64,000 nt of DNA from JBBTCX01 sp964494205 (GTDB lineage Bacteria; Planctomycetota; Phycisphaerae; UBA1845): the NCBI GenBank assembly GCA_964494205.1, contig CAZBRD010000005.1, positions 247,997 to 311,996 of the forward strand. The letters run 5' to 3'. This document shows, piece by piece, positions 24,393 through 34,742 of the stretch (positions within the stretch are counted from its first letter, which is position 1; the number at the start of each line of letters is the position of its first letter). Position numbers and translations under genes: made by a program. The notes under the pieces are model-generated. The model searched no databases. It worked only from the letters and a program-made list of their open reading frames with translations, and was not told where the DNA came from.

Positions 24393-25643
24393 CTACCGCC
24401 TCGCCTCTTTCCGATACGACTTCACCGGCGTACTTCTGAATCGCCGCGGCTTCGTCGGAGGCGGAGCAGCCCGTCGGGCAGCATTTTCACGCGGCAGCAA
24501 CATATCTTCGAATTCCAGCGAATGACCGGCACGTTGCAGAGGCTCTTGAAGCAACCGCTCGATTGATCGCAGGTCGCCCCGTTCATCCGCGCTGCAGAAC
24601 GAAATGGCCGTACCCGTTGCCCCCGCACGCCCCGTGCGCCCAATTCGGTGAACGTACGTCTCAGGGTCAGCCGTCAGATCGTAATTAATGACTTGAGAAA
24701 TATCGCTCACATCGAGCCCGCGTGCTGCGATGTCGGTAGCCACCAGCACCGGCGTCTGGGCGGACTTGAACTCAGCCAACGCGCGAGTTCTCGCAGCCTG
24801 ACTCTTGTTGCCATGAATCGCCGCCGCACCAACCCCCGCCACCTGAAGATGTCGAACGACCTTGTTTGCGCCGTGCTTCGTGCGCGTGAAGACAAGTGTT
24901 CGAGTCCGCGGCTTCTGGCTGAGCAACTCCAGCAATAGAGCCGTCTTAGCCGGGTTTTCAACGTGGTATACCCACTGAGCGACGGTAGCCGCCGGTGACG
25001 ACACCCGCGCGACATTCACCGGAATCGGATTGCGAAGAATCGTGTTCGCCAGTTCGCGAATGGGAGTCGGCATCGTGGCCGAAAAGAGCAGCGTTTGTCG
25101 CTCGCTCGGCAAGCGTGCAAGCACCCGACGAAGATCAGGCAGAAAGCCCATATCAAACATGCGGTCAGCCTCGTCGAGGACCAGTGTCTCGACAGCCGCC
25201 AGCGTCACGAGATTTTGATTCATTAAGTCGAGCAAGCGCCCCGGAGTAGCGACCAGCACATCAAGTCCGCCGCGAAGCATGTCAGCCTGGGGTTTTTGAT
25301 TCACGCCGCCGAAAATCACTCCAAACTTCAGTTTGCAGTAGCACCCGTATGTGCGAAAACTTTCGAAGATCTGTTGCGCGAGTTCTCGCGTCGGGCAGAG
25401 TATCAAAGCGCGAACCGTTCCAGATCGCTTGGGGCTTCGTGCAGCATTCGTGCTCAATCGCTGCAACATCGGCAACGCAAACGCAGCAGTCTTGCCCGTG
25501 CCCGTCTGCGCGCTGCCCAGCAGATCTCGACCGTCGAGAATGTGCGGGATGGCGGCTTCCTGAATGGGTGTAGGTTTGTGGTAACCGGCCTCAAGTACAG
25601 CGCGCCGGAGCGGCTCAATGAGCCGAAGGGATTCAAATGGCAT
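24393..25643 (-). CDS. DEAD-box ATP-dependent RNA helicase, RhlE-like
   Basis: 416 residues. Seen in order: Q-motif KPTPIQEAAIP, motif I AQTGTGKTAAF, Ia PTRELAQQI, Ib TPGRLLDL, II VLDEADRM, III SAT, then helicase C with VFTRTKHGA, VATDIAARGLDV and HRIGRTGRAG, and a short Arg-rich tail. These are complete, so it should be an active RNA unwinding enzyme of the ribosome-assembly/cold-response type. Isolated, convergent with the two small genes. Confidence 0.95.
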   Translation of the reverse strand: MPFESLRLIEPLRRAVLEAGYHKPTPIQEAAIPHILDGRDLLGSAQTGTGKTAAFALPMLQRLSTNAARSPKRSGTVRALILCPTRELAQQIFESFRTYGCYCKLKFGVIFGGVNQKPQADMLRGGLDVLVATPGRLLDLMNQNLVTLAAVETLVLDEADRMFDMGFLPDLRRVLARLPSERQTLLFSATMPTPIRELANTILRNPIPVNVARVSSPAATVAQWVYHVENPAKTALLLELLSQKPRTRTLVFTRTKHGANKVVRHLQVAGVGAAAIHGNKSQAARTRALAEFKSAQTPVLVATDIAARGLDVSDISQVINYDLTADPETYVHRIGRTGRAGATGTAISFCSADERGDLRSIERLLQEPLQRAGHSLEFEDMLLPRENAARRAAPPPTKPRRFRSTPVKSYRKEARR

Positions 25644-26299
25644 ACAAAATTTCTCTATAGTGACCCAAGCGAAGATGTGTCGGACGCGACTTGCGTCTGG
25701 CTAAGCCATCGGAACTTGGCTGCTGCCCAATGGCTGTTCTCCACGGGATGCAAATGTAAAGACTAGTTGAAACTCAGAATTCTGTCAATAAGTCGAAGTG
25801 CACGCGAGATTTGCGGTATTCAAGTAGCAGTCTCGAAATCTGTCGATTACCGGACGCTCGACACGACCAATTCGTCGGAAGCTACAATCAAGCTGCTACG
25901 AACGTTTTGCTCCCTGCACTATCAAAAACTACAATCCTGCGAGCGCCCCGCAAGTTATTACGGTAGCGAGAAACTCTCTTCGAAGTGGGCAGTTAGGTAA
26001 TGGTTTCGAACTTGGAGCATGAAACAGAACATCCCTCTCCCTCTTAGGGAGAGGGCAGGGTGAGGGTCTCTTGGAGATTCTAGAATTTGGTTTCTTTAAA
26101 GAGTCTTCGTAAGTTGCATTCTGTAATTCTCGAAGTGCCACGCAGTGTCACTACTTAACACTTTTTTTCAATTCCTAGCCATTAGCCATTTGAAACTGCC
26201 ACTTGACAGCCTCAAGGAAAAATGAAAGATTCCGACGCTTCCTGACTTAGGAAGTAACAAGCGAATGACTTGAGAAACCGTAACAGAGCTCGTTTACCT
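25644..26299. other. 656-base gap with one R3 repeat
   Basis: No gene or RNA recognised. An R3 copy lies at 26031-26072. The plus-strand frame at 25767-26000 has no domain features and is not called. The gap holds the promoter regions of the helicase and of speB, but I see no clear -35/-10 pair. Confidence 0.6.
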
Positions 26300-27172
26300 A
26301 TGAGCACCATCCCCAACAACTTCCTCGGCCTGCCCGCCCCCTACAGCGACTACAAGCGCGCCCGCTTCGCCGTTCTGCCGATTCCCTACGATTCAACAAC
26401 CAGCTTTCAGGTCGGCACGCGCAACGGCCCCGCAGCCATCATCCGCTGCTCACAGCAAGTCGAACTTTTCGACGATGAGATCGAAGCCGAATGCTACAAG
26501 TGCGGCATCGCCACGCTCGACCCCATTGCCCCAAACATGGCTGGCCCCAAGGAAATGGTCGAAGACCTTCACACCGCCGCCAAGAAAATCGTCCGCGATG
26601 GCAAGTTCCTCTTCGGCCTCGGCGGCGAACACAGCATCTCCTCCGCCCTCGTCCGCGCGGTCGCCTCAAAATACAAAAAACTCTCCGTCCTTCAGATCGA
26701 CGCGCACCTCGATCTCCGCGACGAGTGGGAAGGCTCGCCCTACTCACACGCGTCCGTCATGCGCCGCATCCACGACATGGGCATCCCGTTCACGCAGGTC
26801 GGCATCCGCAACGTCTCAGCGGACGAGCATCAGTTCCTCAAGAAAAACAAACTCTCGCCGATCATGGCCCGCGAATGCAACGCCGACGACGATTGGTACG
26901 ACCGCGCTCTCGCCGGCCTCACCGAAAACGTCTTCGTCACCATCGACATCGACGGTTTCGACCCAGCCTACGCCCCCGGCACCGGCACGCCCGAACCCGG
27001 CGGCCTCGATTGGTATCAGGTGCTTTCGCTGCTTCGACTTGTCACCTCGGAGAAAAACGTCGTCGGTGCGGATATCGTCGAAGTCCTCCCCATCCCCGGC
27101 CAAGCCGTCACCGAGTTTCTCGCGGCCCGCCTCGCCTACAAGCTAATGGCTTATGTCCAAAACCCCGCATAA
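26300..27172 (+). CDS. speB: Agmatinase / arginase-family ureohydrolase
   Basis: 290 residues from ATG 26300. A binuclear-manganese hydrolase, probably agmatine to putrescine and urea. Seen: the metal motifs GLGGEHSIS, LQIDAHLDLRDEW, and TIDIDGFDPAYAPGTGTPEP, i.e. all His/Asp ligands. The active-site loop matches agmatinases better than arginases. The TTG-initiated frame at 26270 adds ten unlikely residues (MRNRNRARLP). No speA nearby, so the arginine decarboxylase step must lie elsewhere. Confidence 0.93.
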   Translation: MSTIPNNFLGLPAPYSDYKRARFAVLPIPYDSTTSFQVGTRNGPAAIIRCSQQVELFDDEIEAECYKCGIATLDPIAPNMAGPKEMVEDLHTAAKKIVRDGKFLFGLGGEHSISSALVRAVASKYKKLSVLQIDAHLDLRDEWEGSPYSHASVMRRIHDMGIPFTQVGIRNVSADEHQFLKKNKLSPIMARECNADDDWYDRALAGLTENVFVTIDIDGFDPAYAPGTGTPEPGGLDWYQVLSLLRLVTSEKNVVGADIVEVLPIPGQAVTEFLAARLAYKLMAYVQNPA

Positions 27173-27187
27173 CCGCCGTTCATCCTC

Positions 27188-27313
27188 AGCTGTGCCGAGA
27201 ATCGCTTCTCGGCACGTCCATGGCTTACCTCATGCAAGATTTCGACCGATCAACCAAAGGGGAAAGTGGTGCCGTCCTTGCAGTTTGCTGTGCCGAGAAT
27301 CCTTTCTCGGCAC
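27188..27313. repeat. Two near-identical hairpins, family R8
   Basis: GTGCCGAGAA-(TCGC/TCCT)-TTCTCGGCAC at 27190-27215 and 27288-27313, about 100 bases apart, in the gap between speB and pntA. Each is a perfect 8-9 bp stem. The first could act as a speB 3'-end stem. Confidence 0.8.
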
Positions 27314-27412
27314 CGTCTAGAACTTGCTTACCACTTTCACGTTGATTATGTTGTCGTTCTCTCGTTGGCGCGGGAGTAACAAGTACACACGGTCGCGGTC
27401 TCGGAGCACGGC

Positions 27413-28564
27413 GTGAAAATCGGCGTCATCAAAGAAACTGTTCCCGGCGAACGCCGCGTCGCGCTGGTGCCGGAATCAATCAAGAAACTCGCGAAACTCG
27501 GCATCGAATTCGCCGTTCAACCCGGCGCGGGTGTTCAGTCACTCTTTGCTGACAAAGACTACGTCGACGCCGGCGCGGTAATCACTCCCGACCTCAAAGC
27601 CATTTTCTCACAGTGCGATTTCATCACGAAGGTCCACGGTCCCGACAACAACCCCGAACTTGGCCAACACGAAGCAACAGCCATGAAATCGGGCGCGATG
27701 CTCATCGGCACGCTCCGCCCAACCGTCAGTCACGACGCGGTCCGCAAGCTTGCCTCTGCCAAAATCACTGCGTTCGCCACTGACTTCATCCCGCGAATCA
27801 CGCGCGCTCAATCCATGGACACGCTCTCTTCGCAGGCGACCATCACAGGCTACAAAGCTGTGCTCATTGGTGCGAGCGAATTGAACAAGATTTTCCCGAT
27901 GCTCATGACCGCGGCCGGAACACTTGTCGCAGCCAAAGTCTTCGTCATCGGTGCTGGTGTCGCGGGCTTGCAAGCCATTGCCACCGCCAAGCGCCTCGGC
28001 GCCACGGTCGAAGCCACCGACACACGTTCAGTAGTGAAAGAACAAATCGAGAGCGTCGGCGGCAAGTTCGTCGGTGTGCAGGGTGAAGATGCCCAGGATG
28101 CTGGCGGTTACGCCAAGGAACTGTCGAAAGAGTTCTACGCAAAACAGGCCGAGCTAATCTCAGATCGCTGTGCGGCCAACGACGTGGTCATAACCACCGC
28201 TCTCATCGGCGGCGTGAAAGCCCCGAAGCTGATTACCGAAGAAATGGTTCAACGCATGAAGCCCGGCTCGGTCATCGTCGACCTCGCAGCCGACGGCGGC
28301 GGCAACTGCACCATCTGCGAACCCGGCAAAACGGTCGTCAAACACGGCGTCACGATTGCCGCCCCACTCAACCTCGCGTCGCAGGTGCCCATGCACGCCA
28401 GCCTGATGTACTCGCGAAACCTGACGACGTTCATCACGACGTTCTTCAAAGAGAAAAAGTTCAATCTCGACATGAACGACGAGATCATCAAAGGATGCAC
28501 GATCACGCACAACGGCGAAGTCGTGAATGAAATGACCAAGAAATCCATGCAAGCGGCGGGATAA
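27413..28564 (+). CDS. pntA: NAD(P) transhydrogenase alpha subunit, soluble domain
   Basis: 383 residues, NAD(H)-binding domain I of the proton-translocating transhydrogenase. Seen: MKIGVIKETVPGERRVALVP, GVQSLFADKDY, IPRITRAQSMDTLSSQA, and the Rossmann motif VIGAGVAGLQAIATAKRLGA. The frame starts at a GTG with GGAG eight bases upstream. The membrane part of alpha is a separate gene that follows directly, the split arrangement common in many bacteria. Confidence 0.95.
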   Translation: MKIGVIKETVPGERRVALVPESIKKLAKLGIEFAVQPGAGVQSLFADKDYVDAGAVITPDLKAIFSQCDFITKVHGPDNNPELGQHEATAMKSGAMLIGTLRPTVSHDAVRKLASAKITAFATDFIPRITRAQSMDTLSSQATITGYKAVLIGASELNKIFPMLMTAAGTLVAAKVFVIGAGVAGLQAIATAKRLGATVEATDTRSVVKEQIESVGGKFVGVQGEDAQDAGGYAKELSKEFYAKQAELISDRCAANDVVITTALIGGVKAPKLITEEMVQRMKPGSVIVDLAADGGGNCTICEPGKTVVKHGVTIAAPLNLASQVPMHASLMYSRNLTTFITTFFKEKKFNLDMNDEIIKGCTITHNGEVVNEMTKKSMQAAG

Positions 28565-28569
28565 TTGCT

Positions 28570-28868
28570 ATGCACGAACTTGATCTCTGGTCGATGCTGT
28601 TTGTCTTCATGCTCGCCACGTTTATCGGCTTCGAGCTGATCCGTGGCGTGTCGCGCCTGCTGCATACGCCGCTGATGTCGCTCACCAATGCGATATCCGC
28701 CATCGCCATCGTCGGCGCGCTAATCATCGCCGGCGAAAAAGAAAAGCTGGATGTGACCACCTTCCTTGGCATGGTGGCCGTGGCAGCGTCCATGACCAAC
28801 ATCGTCAGCGGATTCCTCATCACCGACCGAATGCTCAAAATGTTCAAGAAGCGGGAGCCCGGTAAGTA

Positions 28869-28869
<1 letters not shown>
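28570..28869 (+). CDS. NAD(P) transhydrogenase alpha subunit, membrane part
   Basis: 99 residues with three predicted transmembrane helices (MLFVFMLATFIGFELI, ISAIAIVGALIIA, FLGMVAVAASMTNIVSGFLI), corresponding to the C-terminal membrane segment of PntA. It forms part of the proton channel of domain II. Five bases separate it from the pntA stop, and its stop overlaps the pntB ATG (TAATG). Confidence 0.93.
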
Positions 28870-30280
<1,411 letters not shown>

Positions 30281-30284
<4 letters not shown>

Positions 30285-30571
30285 TCAGAACCGCGACCGC
30301 AAGGGAGCGGCCCTGCATCAGAGCTGGGAGCGCGAGCGACCGGTTCTATCGTGGCGGTGTCATCTTGACTCTTGCCGTTTCCACCCCAGAAGAAGAACCT
30401 TTCTTCCGGTTTCCGCGTCAGTAGCGCAATCGCCACCCAACCCCAACCACCAAGCAAGCCACCCAACAAGATCCCCGGAAAAAACCACTTCCAGCCGCCT
30501 CGCTTGGCCCCAATCAATCCGCCAATGGCCACGCAAATCAGCCACAGAACATAAAACGACATCCAGTCCAT
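30281..30571 (-). CDS. Small two-helix membrane protein with repeat-encoded tail
   Basis: 96 residues: helices FYVLWLICVAIGGLIGA and FFPGILLGGLLGGWGWVAIALL separated by a KRGGWKW loop, the layout of small immunity/YqaE-like membrane proteins. The C-terminal ~25 residues (EPVARAPSSDAGPLPCGRGS) are translated from R4-family repeats (30287-30345), and the stop overlaps the pntB stop by four bases on the opposite strand. The ancestral protein probably ended near residue 70, before a repeat landed on the stop. Confidence 0.65.
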
Positions 30572-30665
30572 CCGATCGCCTACCTATTACAAAGAAATGC
30601 CAGTTCGCGACACTGCTCTCAATTCCGCCCAACTTGATTCCATTGCGCCTTGGTGGTTCAAACGC

Positions 30666-31799
30666 TTAGCTGATACTCTTCCGCCTTCTCAACAACACCA
30701 GAAAAATCGGCACGCCCACCATCGCCGTCACCACCCCCACCGGAAGAGTGGCACTGCCCAGATACTTCCCCGTCATCCATCCCCCAAAGCGCATCGAAAC
30801 TTGTGCACCCCAATCGCAAACGATCAGAAACGCCCCGCCCAATATCGCCGACGCTGGCAGCAGAATTCTCGCATCCTGTCCGAATGCATAGGACACGATG
30901 TGCGGCACAACGAGTCCCACGAACCCAATCGGCCCACACTTGGCCACTACCCCCGCGACCGCCAACGTCGTCACCAAAATGCAAACCGCCTGCATCCGCC
31001 CCACGTTTACCCCGCGTGTGGCCGCCACGTCATCACCCATTCGATATTGATTGAACGCCCGCCCATAGAGAAGCAACACAACCCATGCGGGCAGAATCAA
31101 CGGCAACAGCAGCGAACTCTCCGTCGTCAGCGAGTCCAGCGACCCCATCATCCAGCGAATCAACTGAAACGTCTGCTGCTCGTCGGAGACGGCTGTCACG
31201 AACATCATCATCGCGCCGCAGAACAAACCCAGCGTCACACCCGCCAGCAACATCTCGTTCGACGTAAGTCGCCGCCGCCCGCGCGTGATCGCGTACACCG
31301 CCGCAACAACAGAAATCGCCCCCACGAACGCCGACACCGAGAGACTCGAAACCCCTGCGATCGTAGCCACCCATCCACATCGAATCGCGATCACCGCCCC
31401 CAGCGACCCACCGCTTGCGATGCCCAGCGTGTACGGCTCCGCCAGCGGATTTCGCAGCAGAATCTGCAACACCGCCCCGCATAGCGCCAGCGTTGTTCCC
31501 ACCTGCAACGCGAGCAGCGAACGCGGAAATCGCAACGTAAACCCAATCGTCATTGCCTGTTTCGCAAATCGGCTTGTCTCGTCCTGAGAAACAGTCCCAT
31601 TTCGATCATCATCCGCAACGCCGCGCGACTGCAACTCGCTCGGCGAAATCTCAAACCCCAATCGCGCACGCCACGCGTCCCACCAGCCAAACGACGACGA
31701 CTCCGTCCCCACGCCCGGCGCGATCAGCAGTAGCAACACCAGTCCGGCTACACACACCCCGAGCTTGAAGAAGAATTGTCCAGGCGTCAGGCGCGTCAT
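30666..31799 (-). CDS. BtuC/FecCD-type ABC transporter permease
   Basis: 377 residues, about ten membrane helices. Imports cobalamin or a ferric siderophore together with the next gene products. Seen: FPRSLLALQVGTTLALCGAVLQILLRNPLAEPYTLG (quoted in part: LLRNPLAEPYTLGIASGGSLGA), the family's signature, then RMGDDVAATRGVNVGRMQ and GPIGFVGLVVPHI. It overlaps the ATPase gene by four bases. The long N-terminal part has an extra ~60-residue loop after the first helix. Substrate cannot be read from the permease. Confidence 0.92.
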   Translation of the reverse strand: MTRLTPGQFFFKLGVCVAGLVLLLLIAPGVGTESSSFGWWDAWRARLGFEISPSELQSRGVADDDRNGTVSQDETSRFAKQAMTIGFTLRFPRSLLALQVGTTLALCGAVLQILLRNPLAEPYTLGIASGGSLGAVIAIRCGWVATIAGVSSLSVSAFVGAISVVAAVYAITRGRRRLTSNEMLLAGVTLGLFCGAMMMFVTAVSDEQQTFQLIRWMMGSLDSLTTESSLLLPLILPAWVVLLLYGRAFNQYRMGDDVAATRGVNVGRMQAVCILVTTLAVAGVVAKCGPIGFVGLVVPHIVSYAFGQDARILLPASAILGGAFLIVCDWGAQVSMRFGGWMTGKYLGSATLPVGVVTAMVGVPIFLVLLRRRKSIS

Positions 31800-32926
31800 G
31801 TGCTGCGTACATCCATTCGATCAGTGGCCACGACCCAACTTTGTTTTGCCGCCGCCCCGCTTTCTCCTCGTATTTCACTCTCACGCGTCGATAGTGCCAC
31901 CATCCTGACACCATACACCGGCTCCAGCACGTCTGGCTTGATCACCTTTTCCGGCGTCCCCCTCGCAGCCACCCTTCCATCGTTCAACAACAAGACGTGC
32001 GTGCAATATCTCGCAGCCAGATTCAAATCATGTGTCGCCACCACCACAGCCAATTCGCCGCTTGAACCACGGACCGCCGATTGCAAATCAACGCATCGGG
32101 TGGCACGGTCAAGCCGCAGCTTGGCCGTGGGCGGGCCATCAGACGTAGGTGCTATCTCATGAGAACATCCCCCCAACGTCAGATCACGAAGTAAATCGAA
32201 CATTGTTAGTTGATGCTTCAAATCGAGAGAGGCCGTCGGCTCATCCAGCAAGAGAACTCTCGACTCCTGAGCAAGCGCCGCAGCCACATGTACGCGCTGC
32301 GCCTCTCCCCCTGACAGAGTGCCTATCGTTCGACCGGCGAAAGCGGTTGTCTCAGTCAGCGCCATCGCCCGACCCGCCACCCGCTCATCCTGCTCCGACT
32401 CGAAATACCCCGCCCCGCGATGCGGATACCGCCCAAGCAACACCACCTCGCGCGCAGTCAACTCACCCTCAACCCGCACCTGCTGCGGAACATAAGCCAG
32501 CACCCGCGCGCGATCACGATGTGTAGTGGATTTCAACTCACGAAGTTCGCCCGCATCGGAGCCGGGAGCGCAAGCGACGGGTTTTTCCACCTCAAATCCA
32601 TGACGCTTCAAGGATCCCTCTCCCCGTTGCGTAGAGGGCAGAAGTGAGGGGCTTGCCTCGGTTTCAACTATTCGCGAAATCGAATGGACCTCGCGCTCAC
32701 GCTTGGGGCTCTGATTGGTAGACGATTGCGCCAGCAGAATCCTTCCCCCCGTCGGCCGCACCAACCCCGCCATCAATCGCAACAGCGTGCTTTTCCCCGC
32801 CCCGTTCGGCCCGACAATCGCCCAGCACTCCCCGGCGCGCACCTCCAGACCGACCGGCCCGAGAAACTCCCGCCGATTCGCAAACCCAAACCGCACATCG
32901 CTCAGCACGAGCAACGGTTCATTCAT
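31796..32926 (-). CDS. BtuD/FecC-type ABC ATPase with two repeat-derived insertions
   Basis: 376 residues versus about 260 for the family. Seen: Walker A GPNGAGKST (39-47), Q-loop YVPQQ (145-149), signature LSGGEAQRV (204-212), Walker B VLLLDEP (224-230) and the H-loop VATHDLN (297-303). Two extra blocks have no counterpart in the family: about 67-130, containing SPKREREV, ASPSLLPSTQRGEG (R3, DNA 32614-32654) and KPVACAPGSDAGE (R4 type, DNA about 32553-32580); and about 253-289, containing TAKLRLDRAT (R2, DNA 32098-32130). All catalytic motifs remain intact and the frame is unbroken, so the protein may still work. ATG 32926 is preferred to 32956. Confidence 0.9.
   Translation of the reverse strand: MNEPLLVLSDVRFGFANRREFLGPVGLEVRAGECWAIVGPNGAGKSTLLRLMAGLVRPTGGRILLAQSSTNQSPKREREVHSISRIVETEASPSLLPSTQRGEGSLKRHGFEVEKPVACAPGSDAGELRELKSTTHRDRARVLAYVPQQVRVEGELTAREVVLLGRYPHRGAGYFESEQDERVAGRAMALTETTAFAGRTIGTLSGGEAQRVHVAAALAQESRVLLLDEPTASLDLKHQLTMFDLLRDLTLGGCSHEIAPTSDGPPTAKLRLDRATRCVDLQSAVRGSSGELAVVVATHDLNLAARYCTHVLLLNDGRVAARGTPEKVIKPDVLEPVYGVRMVALSTRESEIRGESGAAAKQSWVVATDRMDVRST
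32098..32130. repeat. R2 copy inside the ABC ATPase gene
   Basis: GGGTGGCACGGTCAAGCCGC followed by AGCTTGGCCGTGG, translated on the minus strand as TAKLRLDRAT between Walker B and the H-loop. Confidence 0.9.
32553..32654. repeat. R4-type and R3-type repeats inside the ABC ATPase gene
   Basis: GGGAGCGCAAGCGACGGG (about 32563-32580) and a degenerate R3 (ATCCCTCTCCCCGTTGCGTA and AGTGAGGGGCTT, 32614-32654) lie in one 100-base block that codes for most of the first insertion. Confidence 0.75.
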
Positions 32927-32956
32927 GGAATCAGAAACTTGAACGCCATCCGCCAT

Positions 32957-33631
32957 TCACGGATGTTGTACCCCGGATTGAATCGCTTGTCCGCACTCAG
33001 GACAAACGCCGGATGTGTTGCCAGTAAGATCATAACCACAGGAGACGCAGTGCCCTCTGCGCCGTCGACGCCACCTTCGACGAACGGCAGCTCGAATCAC
33101 AAGCGCTGGAACAACAGCGCTCAATGTAAACACCATCCAAAATGGGCAAATAATATGCCGGCGAATTTGACTGTAGTGATACGGGAAACCATCCTCGGGG
33201 AATCCCCACATGGCAGGTGTGTCGCGACCACTTTGGCCTTCACCCATGGTCCTTCCAAAGCGAAACCATTTGAAGGATTGACGTTGCCATTGCTTTGTCT
33301 GCAGAGCGTAGTCAAACCGGCGATCGAGATAAATGTGCAAGTCGCCATTGCTGGCAACCATCTCCAATTGAGTGTGCTTCGACCAATACCATTGCGCTTG
33401 CACTCCATAATTTCTGGTACGCATGAAGTATGTCTTCTGTATGCTGCCCCAAACAAGTTCTTTGACATTCTTGGTGTAGCTAAGCGGCCAGAGAATTGCA
33501 ATAACCCCGATGAAGAGGAGATTTCCTAGAACGCCGAGCTTGATCGCCGCAAGAGTGACAGAGCGACAGCAACTAACGATTCTTTCGAGAATGGTTAGCC
33601 TCGACGATATGTCACGTGCGACACGATTCAC
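32957..33631 (-). CDS. Membrane protein ending in a planctomycete-type zinc ribbon
   Basis: 224 residues. One clear helix near the N-terminus (LGVLGNLLFIGVIAILWPL), a soluble middle, a second helix (WMVFTLSAVVPALVIRA), then an Arg-rich stretch RRRWRRRRRGH and the ribbon CVSCGYDLTGNTSGVCPECG. Such CGYDLTGN ribbons are widespread in Planctomycetota proteins of unknown function. The gene sits between the importer ATPase and its binding protein, so it may have been inserted into the transport operon or belong to it. Confidence 0.8.
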   Translation of the reverse strand: MNRVARDISSRLTILERIVSCCRSVTLAAIKLGVLGNLLFIGVIAILWPLSYTKNVKELVWGSIQKTYFMRTRNYGVQAQWYWSKHTQLEMVASNGDLHIYLDRRFDYALQTKQWQRQSFKWFRFGRTMGEGQSGRDTPAMWGFPEDGFPYHYSQIRRHIICPFWMVFTLSAVVPALVIRAAVRRRWRRRRRGHCVSCGYDLTGNTSGVCPECGQAIQSGVQHP

Positions 33632-33643
33632 TAATCACCAGCA

Positions 33644-34591
33644 TTACGAACCAACAGAATGAAGAAACCTCGCGATCTCACTAATCTGAGCATCAATTCT
33701 CATCGATGGGATTAGGACATTTTGATCAACCAGAATCAGGATACGATCGTTCGCCAGCGCAGGCATCTCCCCCACCTTCTTCCACTGCTCCACTAACTCC
33801 TTCTTCTTCTTTTCATCCACCTCTTCCCCCGGCATCAGCTCGATAATCACCTCCGGCTGCTTCGCGACGATGCTCTCAAGACTCACCTGCGGCCAGGGCG
33901 CGTCCACGTCGCCGAACACGTTCACCCCGCCCGCGATGGTGATCATGTCATCGAGAAACGTGCCCTTGCCAGTCGTCAGAATGTTCGCTACATCATCCGG
34001 TCGCCGCGAAACCGTCAGCAGCACGCGCGGTTTCGGTCGATCCTTCACGCGCTCCTGAATCGCCTTGATTTTCGCCTGAAACTCATCGACCAGTTTCTTG
34101 GCCGCATCTTCCTTTTTGAGAATCTTGCCCAGCTCGATCGCCGTCCGCTCAATGTCCGCCATTCGTTCCGTGGGATCGTGGTACACCCTGATCTTCAAAT
34201 CCGCGCACAGTTTCTCCAGCGACTCACTCTTTCCGCGAATCACCACCAGATCAGGCCGCAACGAAACGATTTTTTCCAGATCAGGATCAAACAGCCCACC
34301 GACTTGAGGCCGCGATTTCAATTCCGGCGGATACACGCAAAACTTATCTACGCCGACAATCCGCTCACATTCACCAAGTGCGCAAATGATCTCCGATGCA
34401 TTCGGCGCAATGGTGATGATTCGAGAGGGAACGACTTCCTCGGCAAACGCACGTATTTGAACGATTAGGGAAACAAACGTGATGAGCGCAAGATTTAGGG
34501 CTGCGCGTCGAACACCGAAACCAATTCCCCCCTTACCAAGGGGGGACAAAGGGGGGTCTATGCGATGATGACTCGACATTCGCTTCGACAC
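33644..34591 (-). CDS. Periplasmic binding protein of the BtuF/FecB class
   Basis: 315 residues. Seen: ITIAPNASEIICALGECERIVGVDKF, RPQVGGLFDPDLEKIVSLRPDLVVI, TFLDDMITIAGGVNVFGDV, IVAKQPEVIIELM, the bilobal family-III binding protein. The signal helix is LNLALITFVSLIVQIRAFA; in front of it lies DPPLSPLGKGGIGFG, encoded by repeat R10 (34528-34560), and no alternative start lies between repeat and signal. A B12-dependent mutase elsewhere in the window makes cobalamin a reasonable ligand, but iron-siderophore is equally allowed. No B12 riboswitch seen upstream. Confidence 0.9.
   Translation of the reverse strand: MSKRMSSHHRIDPPLSPLGKGGIGFGVRRAALNLALITFVSLIVQIRAFAEEVVPSRIITIAPNASEIICALGECERIVGVDKFCVYPPELKSRPQVGGLFDPDLEKIVSLRPDLVVIRGKSESLEKLCADLKIRVYHDPTERMADIERTAIELGKILKKEDAAKKLVDEFQAKIKAIQERVKDRPKPRVLLTVSRRPDDVANILTTGKGTFLDDMITIAGGVNVFGDVDAPWPQVSLESIVAKQPEVIIELMPGEEVDEKKKKELVEQWKKVGEMPALANDRILILVDQNVLIPSMRIDAQISEIARFLHSVGS
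34528..34560. repeat. Dispersed repeat R10 (copy 1)
   Basis: CCCCCCTTACCAAGGGGGGA followed by CAAAGGGGGGTCT. A second copy is at 46133-46167 and a shortened one at about 51419-51441. Here it encodes part of the binding protein's N-terminus. Confidence 0.8.
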
Positions 34592-34742
34592 ATTGATTGC
34601 AGGACGATGAAAGTTGCCGACGGCTGATTATGTAAAGCGGGTTCCACTCGCCGAAACTCTGATCGAAAACAATTTGGCGGGTGAATCCGCCCTACCATTC
34701 GACCCAGGACTTTCGACATTCGATATGCGCCGTTCGACATTC

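Noticed and set aside
34592..34742. Possible B12 riboswitch ahead of the importer
   Set aside because: Only 150 bases, filled mainly by an inverted R5-like repeat; no B12-box sequence seen.
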